DNA of 64,000 nucleotides, from contig NZ_QUSX01000002.1 of assembly GCF_003933245.1 (NCBI RefSeq), forward strand, positions 248,001 to 312,000. Direction: 5' to 3'. This DNA is from Maribacter algicola (GTDB lineage Bacteria > Bacteroidota > Bacteroidia > Flavobacteriales > Flavobacteriaceae). Made by a program: the position numbers and the translations under genes. Below the pieces are notes generated by a model, which did no database searches, was not told the origin of the DNA, and was given only the letters and a program-made list of their open reading frames with translations. The first letter of the stretch is position 1; each line of letters begins with the position of its first letter. This document shows, one piece after another, positions 45,901 to 52,935 of this stretch.

Positions 45901-46234
45901 CTCCCGATGGACGAAACCTACACTGGCAATGTACAACGAGTCCATGTACAGTGACGGTTCCTGCTTTGCCAGTGGCTATACCGAATTGAAAATTGGTACT
46001 ACAGTGGGGATGCCCGTTCCCGGAACCTGTAGCTTTGCCGGTTGGGAACGTTTGCCCAACGGCGGCGTTTGGGGCGTAGTGCCCGTAAGTGCCAAGAATA
46101 AGGCCGGGGAGTGGATGGAGAATAATGAAACCGACCCGGATATCCTCATTAAGAATCAACCCGAGGTCATTTCCAAAGGGCGGGATGAGCAATTGGAAAA
46201 ATCCATTGAGGTGTTGATGGGGCAGTTGAAGTAG
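42992..46234 (+). CDS. tricorn-like protease with S41 domain, secreted
   Basis: A 1080-residue exported protein with a signal peptide (SFVFTLGAVAQ). Residues 25-540 form TolB/WD-type beta-propellers (LRYPAISPDGNTIAFTYKGDIYRVP). A strongly charged linker (about 565-595, DKKEEDKAKDDDDKKKKKKD) precedes a further propeller-like part, then a PDZ domain (GPLDKAGFNLKPGMIIEKING) and a C-terminal S41 protease core (VIVDTRFNGGGDLVADL; NESMYSDGSCFASGY with the Ser of SDGS as the likely nucleophile). The family degrades peptides downstream of the proteasome or of other proteases. It is monocistronic. Confidence 0.93.
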   Translation: MKNHLSIFILSFVFTLGAVAQEHPKWLRYPAISPDGNTIAFTYKGDIYRVPKNGGVAQQLTFHKAHDYNVVWSKDGDSLAFASNRFGNFDVYVMDAKGGEATRLTFHSNDETPYSFSADDKSVIFGAARQDDVKHRQYPMGQQPELYSVPVNGGRIDQVLTVPAEDVQVNAAGTLMVYHDKKGYENTFRKHHTSAITRDIWKYDTESGEHTMLTTYKGEDRNPVFGVDGKSIYYLSEESGTFNVHKLSLDATASNEQLTQFKTHPVRFLSIGNGTMVFGYDGELYTFEEGSEPHKVDIIVRTQSADNTVEYVSINGGVREMDISPNGKEIAFISRGEVFSTSVDGSMTKRLTNTPEQERFVKFMSDGSAIAYASERDGKWSIFKTVKQRAEEPYFFASTLVQEDTLVTDSTDVYLPEFSPDGNLIAYIEGRRTLKVKNLKTKETVTLLTPKELYHFSDGDKYYQWSPDSKWLLVDWGVTLSNSEILLISSDGKTRKNLTESGYYDMQPKWIGEGNQIIWFSNRNGLKSYATSGQSEFDVYTMFLTQDAWDKFNLSKDEYDLMKLIEEGDKKEEDKAKDDDDKKKKKKDEDTKEEPVKPLKFDLEGTEDRKNRLTIHSSKLSDAVLSKDGEKLYYLTRFEEDLDLWETEIRTKETKKLLTLGAKSGGLQWDKKQENLYLLADGSISKIDVKAGKKEPVKLKSEMVLDADAERQYMFDHIWLRTNGIFYHSNFHGIDWTAMRTEYEKYLPFIGNDYEFAEMISELLGELNVSHAGGRYSDSIDNGDETASLGIFMDYDHTGNGIKIAEVIKGGPLDKAGFNLKPGMIIEKINGETIQSNRDVASYLNRKEGEFMLLDVVGENTGRKQITVKPISLNEEAGLLYDRWVEINEKEVKEKSKGTLGYVHIPGMSDGPYRSIYEEMMGKFFDKKGVIVDTRFNGGGDLVADLAMFFTGEAFLSYETEDRVVGGEPTSRWTKPTLAMYNESMYSDGSCFASGYTELKIGTTVGMPVPGTCSFAGWERLPNGGVWGVVPVSAKNKAGEWMENNETDPDILIKNQPEVISKGRDEQLEKSIEVLMGQLK

Positions 46235-46377
46235 CGAGGTTGAAGTTCAGCGTAAAATTATGTCATAATGTGTGGAGGATTGCAAAACGATGAGTCCATC
46301 GAAACCTAATTAAAATCAAAAATGGCTGCCAAAATAATACATATAAATCACGAACTTTCTTTTTCAAAACCCGTACT

Positions 46378-46794
46378 ATGAATCCAATGACCGACCTAAA
46401 GTCTATACAGGAACTGTTGAAAGCGAACTACCTTCCATTCGAAGATTTGGTTGAATCCAAGGTGGCCTTTTTGACCAAGGAAAAAAATGGTGAACTCATA
46501 GGGTGCATTGGCATCGAAAAATATGATGCGGATGGATTGCTGCGTTCCTTGGCAGTCGCCGATGCCCATAAAGGAAAAGGTATTGGAAAGCAGTTGTTGG
46601 ATGAACTTTGTGAGTCCAGTAAACAAGAGGGGATACATCGATTACACCTTTTGACCACTACGGCCGATGCCTATTTTACACGTTATGGTTTTAACGTAAC
46701 GGAACGGTCCACCGCTCCTACGGCCATCCTAGGAACTACCGAATTCTCTGAAATTTGCCCTTCCAGTTCCGTGTATATGGTGAAGGAACTTTAA
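46378..46794 (+). CDS. GNAT acetyltransferase, ArsN2-like
   Basis: A 138-residue N-acetyltransferase. The acetyl-CoA loop LRSLAVADAHKGKGIGKQLLDEL is canonical, and LHLLTTTADAYFTRYGFNVTERSTAPTAI and the FSEICPSSSVYMVKEL end closely match the ArsN2 family, which modifies arsenic-containing amino compounds. The assignment is by resemblance. The gene is alone; no ars operon genes are adjacent. A second ATG at codon 4 is possible. Confidence 0.83.
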   Translation: MNPMTDLKSIQELLKANYLPFEDLVESKVAFLTKEKNGELIGCIGIEKYDADGLLRSLAVADAHKGKGIGKQLLDELCESSKQEGIHRLHLLTTTADAYFTRYGFNVTERSTAPTAILGTTEFSEICPSSSVYMVKEL

Positions 46795-47040
46795 TTCTAT
46801 CCCTATACCTCCCATTATCGTGTCATTCTGAGTGAAGCACCTCGGAACGAATAATCTATTGCTAGTTCACTGCTCTTAACTAAGTCTTTTTGGATACTTT
46901 TTCGGCAATGGAAAAAGTATCGGAAAGAATACCTGACCCTCCCCGTTCCGTTAAAGCTAAACGTTGGCATTTATTTCCCCTTTCTCTTGCCGAAACCAAT
47001 TATTTGCAGGATTTTTAGGGTACTCCTCCTAAAATAGAAA

Positions 47041-47060
47041 TATAGTAACTTGTTACTATA
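47041..47060. promoter_or_regulatory. perfect 20-bp palindrome upstream of the XRE gene
   Basis: TATAGTAACTTGTTACTATA is a perfect inverted repeat (9-base arms, TT centre) ending 36 bases before the XRE regulator ATG. Its position and symmetry fit autoregulation by that regulator, and its overlap with the start region suggests repression. Confidence 0.65.
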
Positions 47061-47066
47061 TACAGT

Positions 47067-47077
47067 TGTTGTGTGTT
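47067..47077 (+). repeat. inverted boundary repeat, left end of the AT-rich module
   Basis: TGTTGTGTGTT followed by TATA. Its exact complement AACACACAACA lies at 49431-49441, just past the serine hydrolase stop, with TATA on the corresponding side. The two repeats bound the XRE gene and the serine hydrolase. They recall attachment-like ends of accessory modules in Bacteroidota, but no recombinase is present, so this is inference. Confidence 0.5.
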
Positions 47078-47096
47078 ATATAATTTCTAAGATAGT

Positions 47097-47633
47097 ATGC
47101 CTGGATTAAAAGAATACAGAAAGAACTTAAACTTAACTCAGGAAGAACTTTCAATAAAATCTGGAATATCATTGCGCACCATTCAACGTGTTGAATCCGG
47201 CATAGACCCTAAAGGATATACCCTTAAGGCTTTAGCAAAGGCTTTGGAAATTGATGAACTAGGCCTACTAACAAATAAACCCACAAACGATCGGCTAAAC
47301 TTAGAATTAATCAACTACATTAATTTATCGACTTTAATTGTTGTATTTCTTCCCATTATATGTTTCTCTGTGCCTTTAATTATAACATTTACCAAAAAAC
47401 AATTTAATAAAATAACAAAACAGATCATATCTATTCAGATGATATGGAGTTTAATTATGATCACCATTTACTTAATCGGAAATATTATCAATTTGGGGGC
47501 ATTAGGGAGAGATGTTTTTATAGGGTTTTTATATGTACTCATCTTGTTAAACATAATATTGGTGGTTAGGAATAGCATTGAACTTATGAGAAACAAAAGA
47601 CTCTATATCAAACTAAAATCAAGCATTATATAG
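47097..47633 (+). CDS. XRE-family regulator with membrane tail
   Basis: A 178-residue protein. An XRE helix-turn-helix at residues 3-55 (LTQEELSIKSGISLRTIQRVESGIDPKGYTLKALAKALE) is followed by three or four membrane helices (about 75-160), in the DUF4870-like style. It is a membrane-bound transcription factor. A perfect palindrome lies 36 bases upstream and a terminator follows, so it is a separate unit. High A/T and Ile/Asn/Lys usage differ from the flanking genes. Confidence 0.85.
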   Translation: MPGLKEYRKNLNLTQEELSIKSGISLRTIQRVESGIDPKGYTLKALAKALEIDELGLLTNKPTNDRLNLELINYINLSTLIVVFLPIICFSVPLIITFTKKQFNKITKQIISIQMIWSLIMITIYLIGNIINLGALGRDVFIGFLYVLILLNIILVVRNSIELMRNKRLYIKLKSSII

Positions 47634-47648
47634 CCCTATTGATGATTG

Positions 47649-47683
47649 ACGCCCAATTGGCGAGTTTTTGGCGGGCGTTTTTT
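47649..47683 (+). terminator. terminator downstream of the XRE gene
   Basis: Stem ACGCCC / GGGCGT enclosing an internal GCC/GGC-like hairpin and followed by six T residues, 16 bases after the XRE stop. Confidence 0.8.
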
Positions 47684-47747
47684 ACAGTTAATGTTCATAT
47701 AATTACAGACTTTTACTTCATCATTTTTTATTATAAAATCTTTACAA

Positions 47748-49421
47748 ATGAAAGTAAAAGTTATCTGTTTAATTATACTTAATCTATTCCTTTATTCTCA
47801 GCGAAGCTACGGTCAACAACAGCAGGTACAAGAAATTGATAGCCTTTTTCACTCTTGGAATCAAAATGGTCATCCGGGAGGAGTGGTTACAATAATTAAG
47901 GATGGTAAGACATTTTTTTCCAAGGCGTATGGATTAGCCAATATAGAATATGATGTACTTAATTCAATAGGTACAGTTTTTAATATAGCATCCATTTCAA
48001 AACAGTTTACAGCAATGGGAATTGTTTTGTTGGAAGAACAGAATAAGTTAAACTATAAAGACGATGTTAGAAAATACTTACCAGAATTGCCTGACTTTGG
48101 AACCACTATTACCATACGTCAACTTTTGCAACATACTAGCGGGCTAAGAGATATTCACGGTCTTTTGGGACTAGCAGGTTGGAGAAGCAATGATTTAGAG
48201 ACTAACGAAGATCTCTATAGAATTATTAAAAACCAGAAAGAGCTTAATTTTAGACCAGAAGAAGAATTCTTATACTGCAATACTGGCTATATTCTTTTGG
48301 CTAAAATCATTGAAAATATTTCTGAATTACCGTTCGATAAGTATATGAAGAAATTTGTATTTGACCCTTTGGGCATGAGAAATACTTATGTCGAAACTCA
48401 AGTTAATCGAACGGTTTCAAATAATGCAACATCGTACTATTCATATCCTAATTTTGATAGAGCAATAGAATATTGGGGATATTATGGTGCTGGTAATATG
48501 CATTCCAATACAAAGGATCTCGGTCTATGGCTTCAAAATTTCGTTTCTCCCCAGAAAAATTGGGAAGCAGCTTTTAACTCATTGCTAACTACATCCCCTC
48601 TCAAAAATGGTTTTAAAACAAACTATGGTTTTGGTGTGCGAATTGAAAAATCCTTAGGTAAAAAAGTAATCCAACATGGAGGGGCTGTCGGTGGCTTCAG
48701 AGGAATAGTAAGAACATATCCTGAAGAAAATCTTCATATTATAATACTTACAAATTTTTCAGAAAGTAGAATTGGTTCTAAGATCAATACTATATCACGA
48801 ATTATTCTAGAGAAACAAGAAGAAACACAGATAAACAATTCGAGTGAAGAATCTTTAATAAATACCAAACCGATTAATTTGGCAATTCAAGAAAATAAAG
48901 AAGTTGAAGGTATTTACTGGAGTAATTCAGAGAAATCTGGACGAAAAATCTATGTTAAGAATGATACACTTCGTTATGCAAGTTCTGAATCAAACGAATG
49001 GGCCTTGGTTCCGTTGGGGGATAAAGTATTCCAAATGATACACCCATATTCTCAACTCATTCTAGTTGAGTTTAATGGTAGCGGGCAAATGACTGTTAAA
49101 GCGGGAAATGATATGCCTGGCTTTTTCAATTTAATCCAGTCTGACATCAATACTAATACAGACGGTCTAAATATGCTTATTGGCAAATACTATAGTGATG
49201 AACTAAAAGCTATATATTCAATTTCATTAAGGGAAGGCAAATTATTCATTGATCACGCAAGACATGGAAGAATAGAACTTACACAACTATACAATGACAA
49301 ATTTTCTGGAGTATGGCCAATTAATATTATTGAATTTGAACGGAATAAAGACGGAAAGGTGGAAGGTTTAAGAATATCAAATGGCCGTACAAGAAATGTC
49401 TGGTTTAAAAAAATGCAGTAG
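47748..49421 (+). CDS. serine hydrolase, class C beta-lactamase fold
   Basis: A 557-residue exported enzyme with a signal peptide ending SYGQ. The nucleophile motif is SISK in NIASISKQFTA, the Tyr motif is YCN in FLYCNTGYILLAKI, and the third motif is HGG in VIQHGGAVGGFRG in place of KTG. The C-terminal region (about 370-557) is a lipocalin/DUF3471-like beta domain. AT-rich codon use (many AAT, ATA, TTA) sets it apart from the similar enzyme at 7399, suggesting recent acquisition. Substrate unknown. It may be linked to the preceding XRE gene by the shared boundary repeats. Confidence 0.9.
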   Translation: MKVKVICLIILNLFLYSQRSYGQQQQVQEIDSLFHSWNQNGHPGGVVTIIKDGKTFFSKAYGLANIEYDVLNSIGTVFNIASISKQFTAMGIVLLEEQNKLNYKDDVRKYLPELPDFGTTITIRQLLQHTSGLRDIHGLLGLAGWRSNDLETNEDLYRIIKNQKELNFRPEEEFLYCNTGYILLAKIIENISELPFDKYMKKFVFDPLGMRNTYVETQVNRTVSNNATSYYSYPNFDRAIEYWGYYGAGNMHSNTKDLGLWLQNFVSPQKNWEAAFNSLLTTSPLKNGFKTNYGFGVRIEKSLGKKVIQHGGAVGGFRGIVRTYPEENLHIIILTNFSESRIGSKINTISRIILEKQEETQINNSSEESLINTKPINLAIQENKEVEGIYWSNSEKSGRKIYVKNDTLRYASSESNEWALVPLGDKVFQMIHPYSQLILVEFNGSGQMTVKAGNDMPGFFNLIQSDINTNTDGLNMLIGKYYSDELKAIYSISLREGKLFIDHARHGRIELTQLYNDKFSGVWPINIIEFERNKDGKVEGLRISNGRTRNVWFKKMQ

Positions 49422-49466
49422 TTAATATACAACACACAACATTAACTAAACGTCATGGCTTTTAGG

Positions 49467-49555
49467 TAGGCCCCTCCTGCTGCCTAAGTTCTAAAGTTTT
49501 ATACCTTTACTCCCAGACGGAAGAACACGCCTTGCAGGCGGACCGCATCGTCCGC
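49467..49555. other. GC-rich multi-hairpin patch in the AT-rich island
   Basis: Three short hairpins occur within 89 bases: TAGGC/GCCTA (49467-49486), CGCCT/AGGCG with loop TGC (49528-49540) and GCGGAC/GTCCGC with loop CGCATC (49538-49555); the second and third share bases. The base composition is unlike the surrounding AT-rich DNA. It could be a recombination-site remnant or a degraded element. No attC-like core was confirmed. Confidence 0.4.
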
Positions 49556-49599
49556 TTAGTAAGAGCGTTCTCAGCAAGCAAGACAATCCCTATTTAGAA

Positions 49600-50739
49600 A
49601 TGAAAGAAATAATTATAATGTTAATCTTAATCTTTTTTTATTAATACAATTTATTGTACGACTAACGATTCTACCTCAATAAAATTGACTGAAGAACTTG
49701 AAAAAATATACGCAAGAGAATATATTAATGGATTCTCTGTGGCTATTGTAAATCAAGATGGCATTCTATATGAAAAAGGGTTTGGATACTCTGACATTAA
49801 AACAAACAAGAAATACACTAATAATACACTTCAGAACATTGCTTCTATTTCCAAAACTTTTATTGGTATTACATTACTAAAGCTCAAGAGCTTGGAAAAC
49901 TTAACTTAGACGACCCTATAAACAAACACTCGCCATTCGAAGTATGTAATCCACATTTCCCTTATGAACAAATTACAATACGACAATTGGCAACTCACAC
50001 ATCTAGTATTAAAGACCCCTCTAGTTATGAGAAGAATGGATATATTTTAAAAGAAGTAGAGAATAAGGAAGCTAAAGTAAATAGCAATTTTCGTTCACAT
50101 AGTAAAAAAATGGTCCTAAATGAATTTCTAAAGAATATTTTAAGTGAAGATGGAAAATGGCATAAGAAAAATAATTTTTTAAAGACAAAGCCGGGAGCAA
50201 TATTTGAGTATTCAAATGTTGCCGCAGGATTAGCCGCCTTGGTAATAGAAAAGGCAACCAATCAATCATTTAACGAATTTACCAACGAGCATATTCTTAC
50301 ACCTTTAGGAATGTCCAATTCTGGTTGGTCATTTACTGAAGTAGATTTTTCAAAACATTCTAAATTATACAAAGACAAAGAAACCGAATTAGCTTTTTAT
50401 CAATCGGTTAATTATCCTGATGGTGGTTTAATTACTACTTCAAATGATTTAGGGAAATACTTTACCGAACTAATTGCAGGTAATAATGGTAATGTTAGCA
50501 TCTTAATTAAGCAAAGTGATAGGGAACTAATTAGACCACAACTGACTGATAAAAATTATAATGAAAGAAATGAAAGTGCTTATAATGACGAATATAATAT
50601 GGGTGTTTTTATTGGTATTTCAGCGCAGGGACAAATAGGTCATACAGGTGGTGACCCAGGAGTCGCAACCAATATGTTTTTCAACACTGAAACTAAAATG
50701 AGAAAACTTTTGATTGTCAATACCTACCTTAAAAAATAA
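49600..50739 (+). pseudogene. serine hydrolase lipoprotein, two homopolymer frameshifts
   Basis: The ATG at 49600 opens a signal peptide (MKEIIIMLILIFF), but the T7 run at 49633-49639 shifts the frame; one T fewer would continue into FINTIYC, a lipobox, and TTNDST. The next frame runs to a second shift at the A-run 49879-49881, where one added A restores QELGKLNLDDPINKHSPF. The last frame then runs to 50739. Motifs of the fold are present: SISK, EYSNVAAG (YSN) and HTGGDPG. It is 36 codons shorter in the joined frame than nothing in particular and looks intact apart from these shifts. Alternatives are sequencing error or homopolymer phase variation. Confidence 0.75.
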
Positions 50740-50865
50740 GGAATAAAGGAATTTATAGATATATGGAAAATATTACAAGAATATGAAACTAAATTATAAG
50801 CAAGCTGGTAACAAGGTTAACCGTTGCACAAGCCTGTGATTTTCAAAATACAGATTGAATACAAT

Positions 50866-50885
50866 CCCCTTTAAGGGGCTTTTTA
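50866..50885 (+). terminator. small terminator-like hairpin
   Basis: CCCC TTTAA GGGG with a following C and TTTTT. The stem is only 4 bp, so the terminator is weak. It lies downstream of the frameshifted hydrolase, in a 235-base gap that otherwise holds no gene. Confidence 0.45.
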
Positions 50886-50974
50886 CTTTTATGCTCAGAA
50901 GTTGCGGTCCGGAATTCGAGGCTTCATTATAACCTAGAAAAACGCTCAAACTACAATGATAATGAGTATTGCCC

Positions 50975-51907
50975 TTAATTCTGAGATAAAAGTCGCTCTT
51001 TTTGTTTGTTTATAAAAGAGATGGATTTGCCGGCTCCGGGTGCTTGATTACAATACCAGATGTCTACAAAAGTACCTTGAGATACTATGTAACTGTTCCC
51101 AGTTTCTTCATCAACAGCTACAAACTCAAATGTACCGGACAATAATTGGTTGGTTCGGTCAATTTTTGAAAATTGAATTTTAGCGGTAGGGGAGATATCG
51201 CCACCAAGTTCTTGGGAATCACAATCTACAACTAAAACATAGGCGCCGATTACCTCAAAGCCGCCTGTGAATAGGTTTGCGCCATTACTTCCACTGTATT
51301 CCACATCGGTTTCAAGGTCATCAAAGCCTAGGTTGCTCGATGCAAGTGTTATGGTAAGTCCCCGTTGGTTGCGTTGGTCTATGGGTGTTGTAGGGTCGGG
51401 ACCATCCCCACCAATGATTCCGAGGGTGAATGCATCGTCGTTTTCTTCATATACAGCACCTGCCAGTATTCCAGTGGATTCAAATGATACCCCATTGATA
51501 GTAGAAGTTATGGTACCGTTATTCAGTTGCTGCGAACATTCGTTGGACGATTCACTATCTCCCGTATCGTCAAAAACAGCGTCCTCGTTCTCACATGGTT
51601 CCGTAGGATTCGGATTTATATCTCCGTTGTTGGTATCGTCATCCCCCGTGCCATTTTCTTCCTCGCCGGAATTTGTGTTGCCTTCTTCGGTGCCCTCATC
51701 TCCCACTGTTTCCCCCGTTGTATCATCGCTACTTTCCTCATCGCTGCTGGAATCGTTATTGCTGGATTCTTCCTCTTCGTCATTGTTACTAGAATTATCT
51801 TTGGAAGGGTTTTCAAGCACATTAGGATTGGGAGTATCCGTATCCGAATCACACTGAATAAAAATAAAAGCTAAAAAAAGAAGTAGGAGGTAGGCTGGTT
51901 TTTTCAT
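50975..51907 (-). CDS. lipoprotein with long acidic linker, DUF6252-like
   Basis: A 310-residue lipoprotein (lipobox FIFIQC). Residues about 25-125 are a low-complexity run of Asp, Glu, Ser, Asn and Thr. The rest is a beta-rich domain (INGVSFESTGILAGAVYEE, GGFEVIGAYVLVVDC, LSGTFEFVAVDEETGNSYIVSQGTFVDIWY) like the DUF6252 group of flavobacterial lipoproteins. The acidic linker would hold the domain away from the membrane. Function unknown. It is not clearly linked to its neighbours. Confidence 0.75.
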   Translation of the reverse strand: MKKPAYLLLLFLAFIFIQCDSDTDTPNPNVLENPSKDNSSNNDEEEESSNNDSSSDEESSDDTTGETVGDEGTEEGNTNSGEEENGTGDDDTNNGDINPNPTEPCENEDAVFDDTGDSESSNECSQQLNNGTITSTINGVSFESTGILAGAVYEENDDAFTLGIIGGDGPDPTTPIDQRNQRGLTITLASSNLGFDDLETDVEYSGSNGANLFTGGFEVIGAYVLVVDCDSQELGGDISPTAKIQFSKIDRTNQLLSGTFEFVAVDEETGNSYIVSQGTFVDIWYCNQAPGAGKSISFINKQKERLLSQN

Positions 51908-52014
51908 TTTTCCGTATAGTATCGGTTAAAATATAAAATAGAAAACCAATTGGATACGGATTTCCGTAAAAAGACCTTTTTTTGGATGTACTGTATTGAT
52001 TTTGAGATATTTTC

Positions 52015-52677
52015 CTACATAATAGTATATAAATTGGTGCTAACCACCCCTTTTCCTGAGGTTGAAGGAACAGCAACTAACTCCTTGGCTTTCTTAACCT
52101 TTAATAGAAAGGGTGGTGCCAACAAATCCACCCCGCTCTGCTTTTTGAGTCGGATGCCCTGTCCGGAGATTATATCAACGTTGGGTTCAAAATCACCTTC
52201 GGGTAGGTGTTCCGTTACCAGTACGTACGTGTAGTTTGATAGTTTTTTGACTATCGCCTTTATTTCCTCATTGGAAAGGTGTTGCAAAACCTGCCGCAAG
52301 ATGATGCAGTCGGCTTGGGGAAGGCCATCCTTGGCAATGTCCAAACAGTGAAAGCTTACCTGCTCCAAAGCATTGTTCTTTTTATGCCAAGTGATGAGGT
52401 CTTCCACGATATCTATGGCGATATATTCCCGGGAGTATGGTACAAGTCGTTTACCAATAGTAAAATCCCCACACCCCAAATCGCAAACCGTTAATTGGGG
52501 GTGGAAGGAGCGTAAAAAATGGGTAACCGCTTTGAGATAGGGTTCCACCATTGCTTGATCGTGCGACCCATCACCACTGTAAAATTCGCCAGGCTTCCCA
52601 CCCCAAAGGTTTTGATTGTAAATCTGCTCCATCACGGCTTTTGTGGGCCATGGTTTTTTAGCTTTTTTGGTGGGCAT
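52015..52677 (-). CDS. class I SAM-dependent methyltransferase
   Basis: A 220-residue cytoplasmic methyltransferase. Motif I is VCDLGCGDFTIGKRL, motif II IAIDIVEDLITWHKK and motif IV ADCIILRQVLQHLSNEEIKAIVKKL. Its N-terminus (VMEQIYNQNLWGGKPGEFYSGDGSH) is a small lid. The family is broad, so the substrate cannot be named. It is downstream of the amidohydrolase genes on the same strand; the intervening 8-bp repeat makes shared transcription uncertain. Confidence 0.87.
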   Translation of the reverse strand: MPTKKAKKPWPTKAVMEQIYNQNLWGGKPGEFYSGDGSHDQAMVEPYLKAVTHFLRSFHPQLTVCDLGCGDFTIGKRLVPYSREYIAIDIVEDLITWHKKNNALEQVSFHCLDIAKDGLPQADCIILRQVLQHLSNEEIKAIVKKLSNYTYVLVTEHLPEGDFEPNVDIISGQGIRLKKQSGVDLLAPPFLLKVKKAKELVAVPSTSGKGVVSTNLYTIM

Positions 52678-52700
52678 GGGAGGTTGGTTGTTAGATTTCT

Positions 52701-52840
52701 AGTGAGTTAGTGAAATAGTGAGTTAGTGAGTTAGTGAAATAGTGAGTTAGTGAATTAGTGAAATAGTGAGTTAGTGAAATAGTGAAATTGTGAGTTGGTG
52801 AGTTGGTGAGATAGTGAGATAGTGAGATAGTGAATTAGTT
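52701..52840. repeat. 8-bp tandem repeat, about 17 copies
   Basis: Consecutive units of AGTGAGTT, AGTGAAAT, AGTGAATT and AGTGAGAT. The unit has an invariant GTGA core. It fills the spacer between the methyltransferase and the amidohydrolase. A second low-complexity block of CTTCACT-like words (about 52871-52938) follows and runs up to the amidohydrolase stop codon. No open frame crosses either block. Confidence 0.9.
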
Positions 52841-52935
52841 GTTTTTAAGTCTAACGTCTCAAATCTAACTTTTCACTCTTCACTTTTAATTCTGCACTCT
52901 TCACTCTTCACTCTTAATTCTGCACTCTTCACTCT

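Larger units (their letters stand above)
46795..47096. other. 302-base intergenic stretch with dispersed repeat and hairpin
   Basis: No gene was found here. At 46821-46857 is TGTCATTCTGAGTGAAGCAC and its continuation, which from memory resembles a widespread bacterial intergenic repeat. At 46893-46921, GATACTTTTTC / GAAAAAGTATC is a perfect 11-bp hairpin with a GGCAATG loop. The palindromic operator of the XRE gene is at 47041-47060. The rest has no visible feature. Confidence 0.6.

Noticed and set aside
45629..46192. 187-codon minus-strand frame
   Set aside because: It lies entirely antisense to the S41 protease domain, has His/Cys-rich composition typical of a shadow frame, and no start context.
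49467..49555. Integron attC site
   Set aside because: Hairpins are present but the paired RYYYAAC/GTTRRRY core and an integrase were not found, so it is listed only as a structured patch.
49600..50739. Programmed frameshift gene
   Set aside because: The two shifts are in opposite senses in separate homopolymers and lack a downstream pseudoknot or slippery heptamer context, so decay, phase variation or error is more likely.
51267..51857. 196-codon plus-strand frame rich in Ser/Val
   Set aside because: It is the complement of the acidic low-complexity lipoprotein linker and has no domain or start signal.
52701..52840. CRISPR-like array of short repeats
   Set aside because: Units are only 8 bp, run back to back without spacers, and no cas genes are nearby, so it is a simple tandem repeat.
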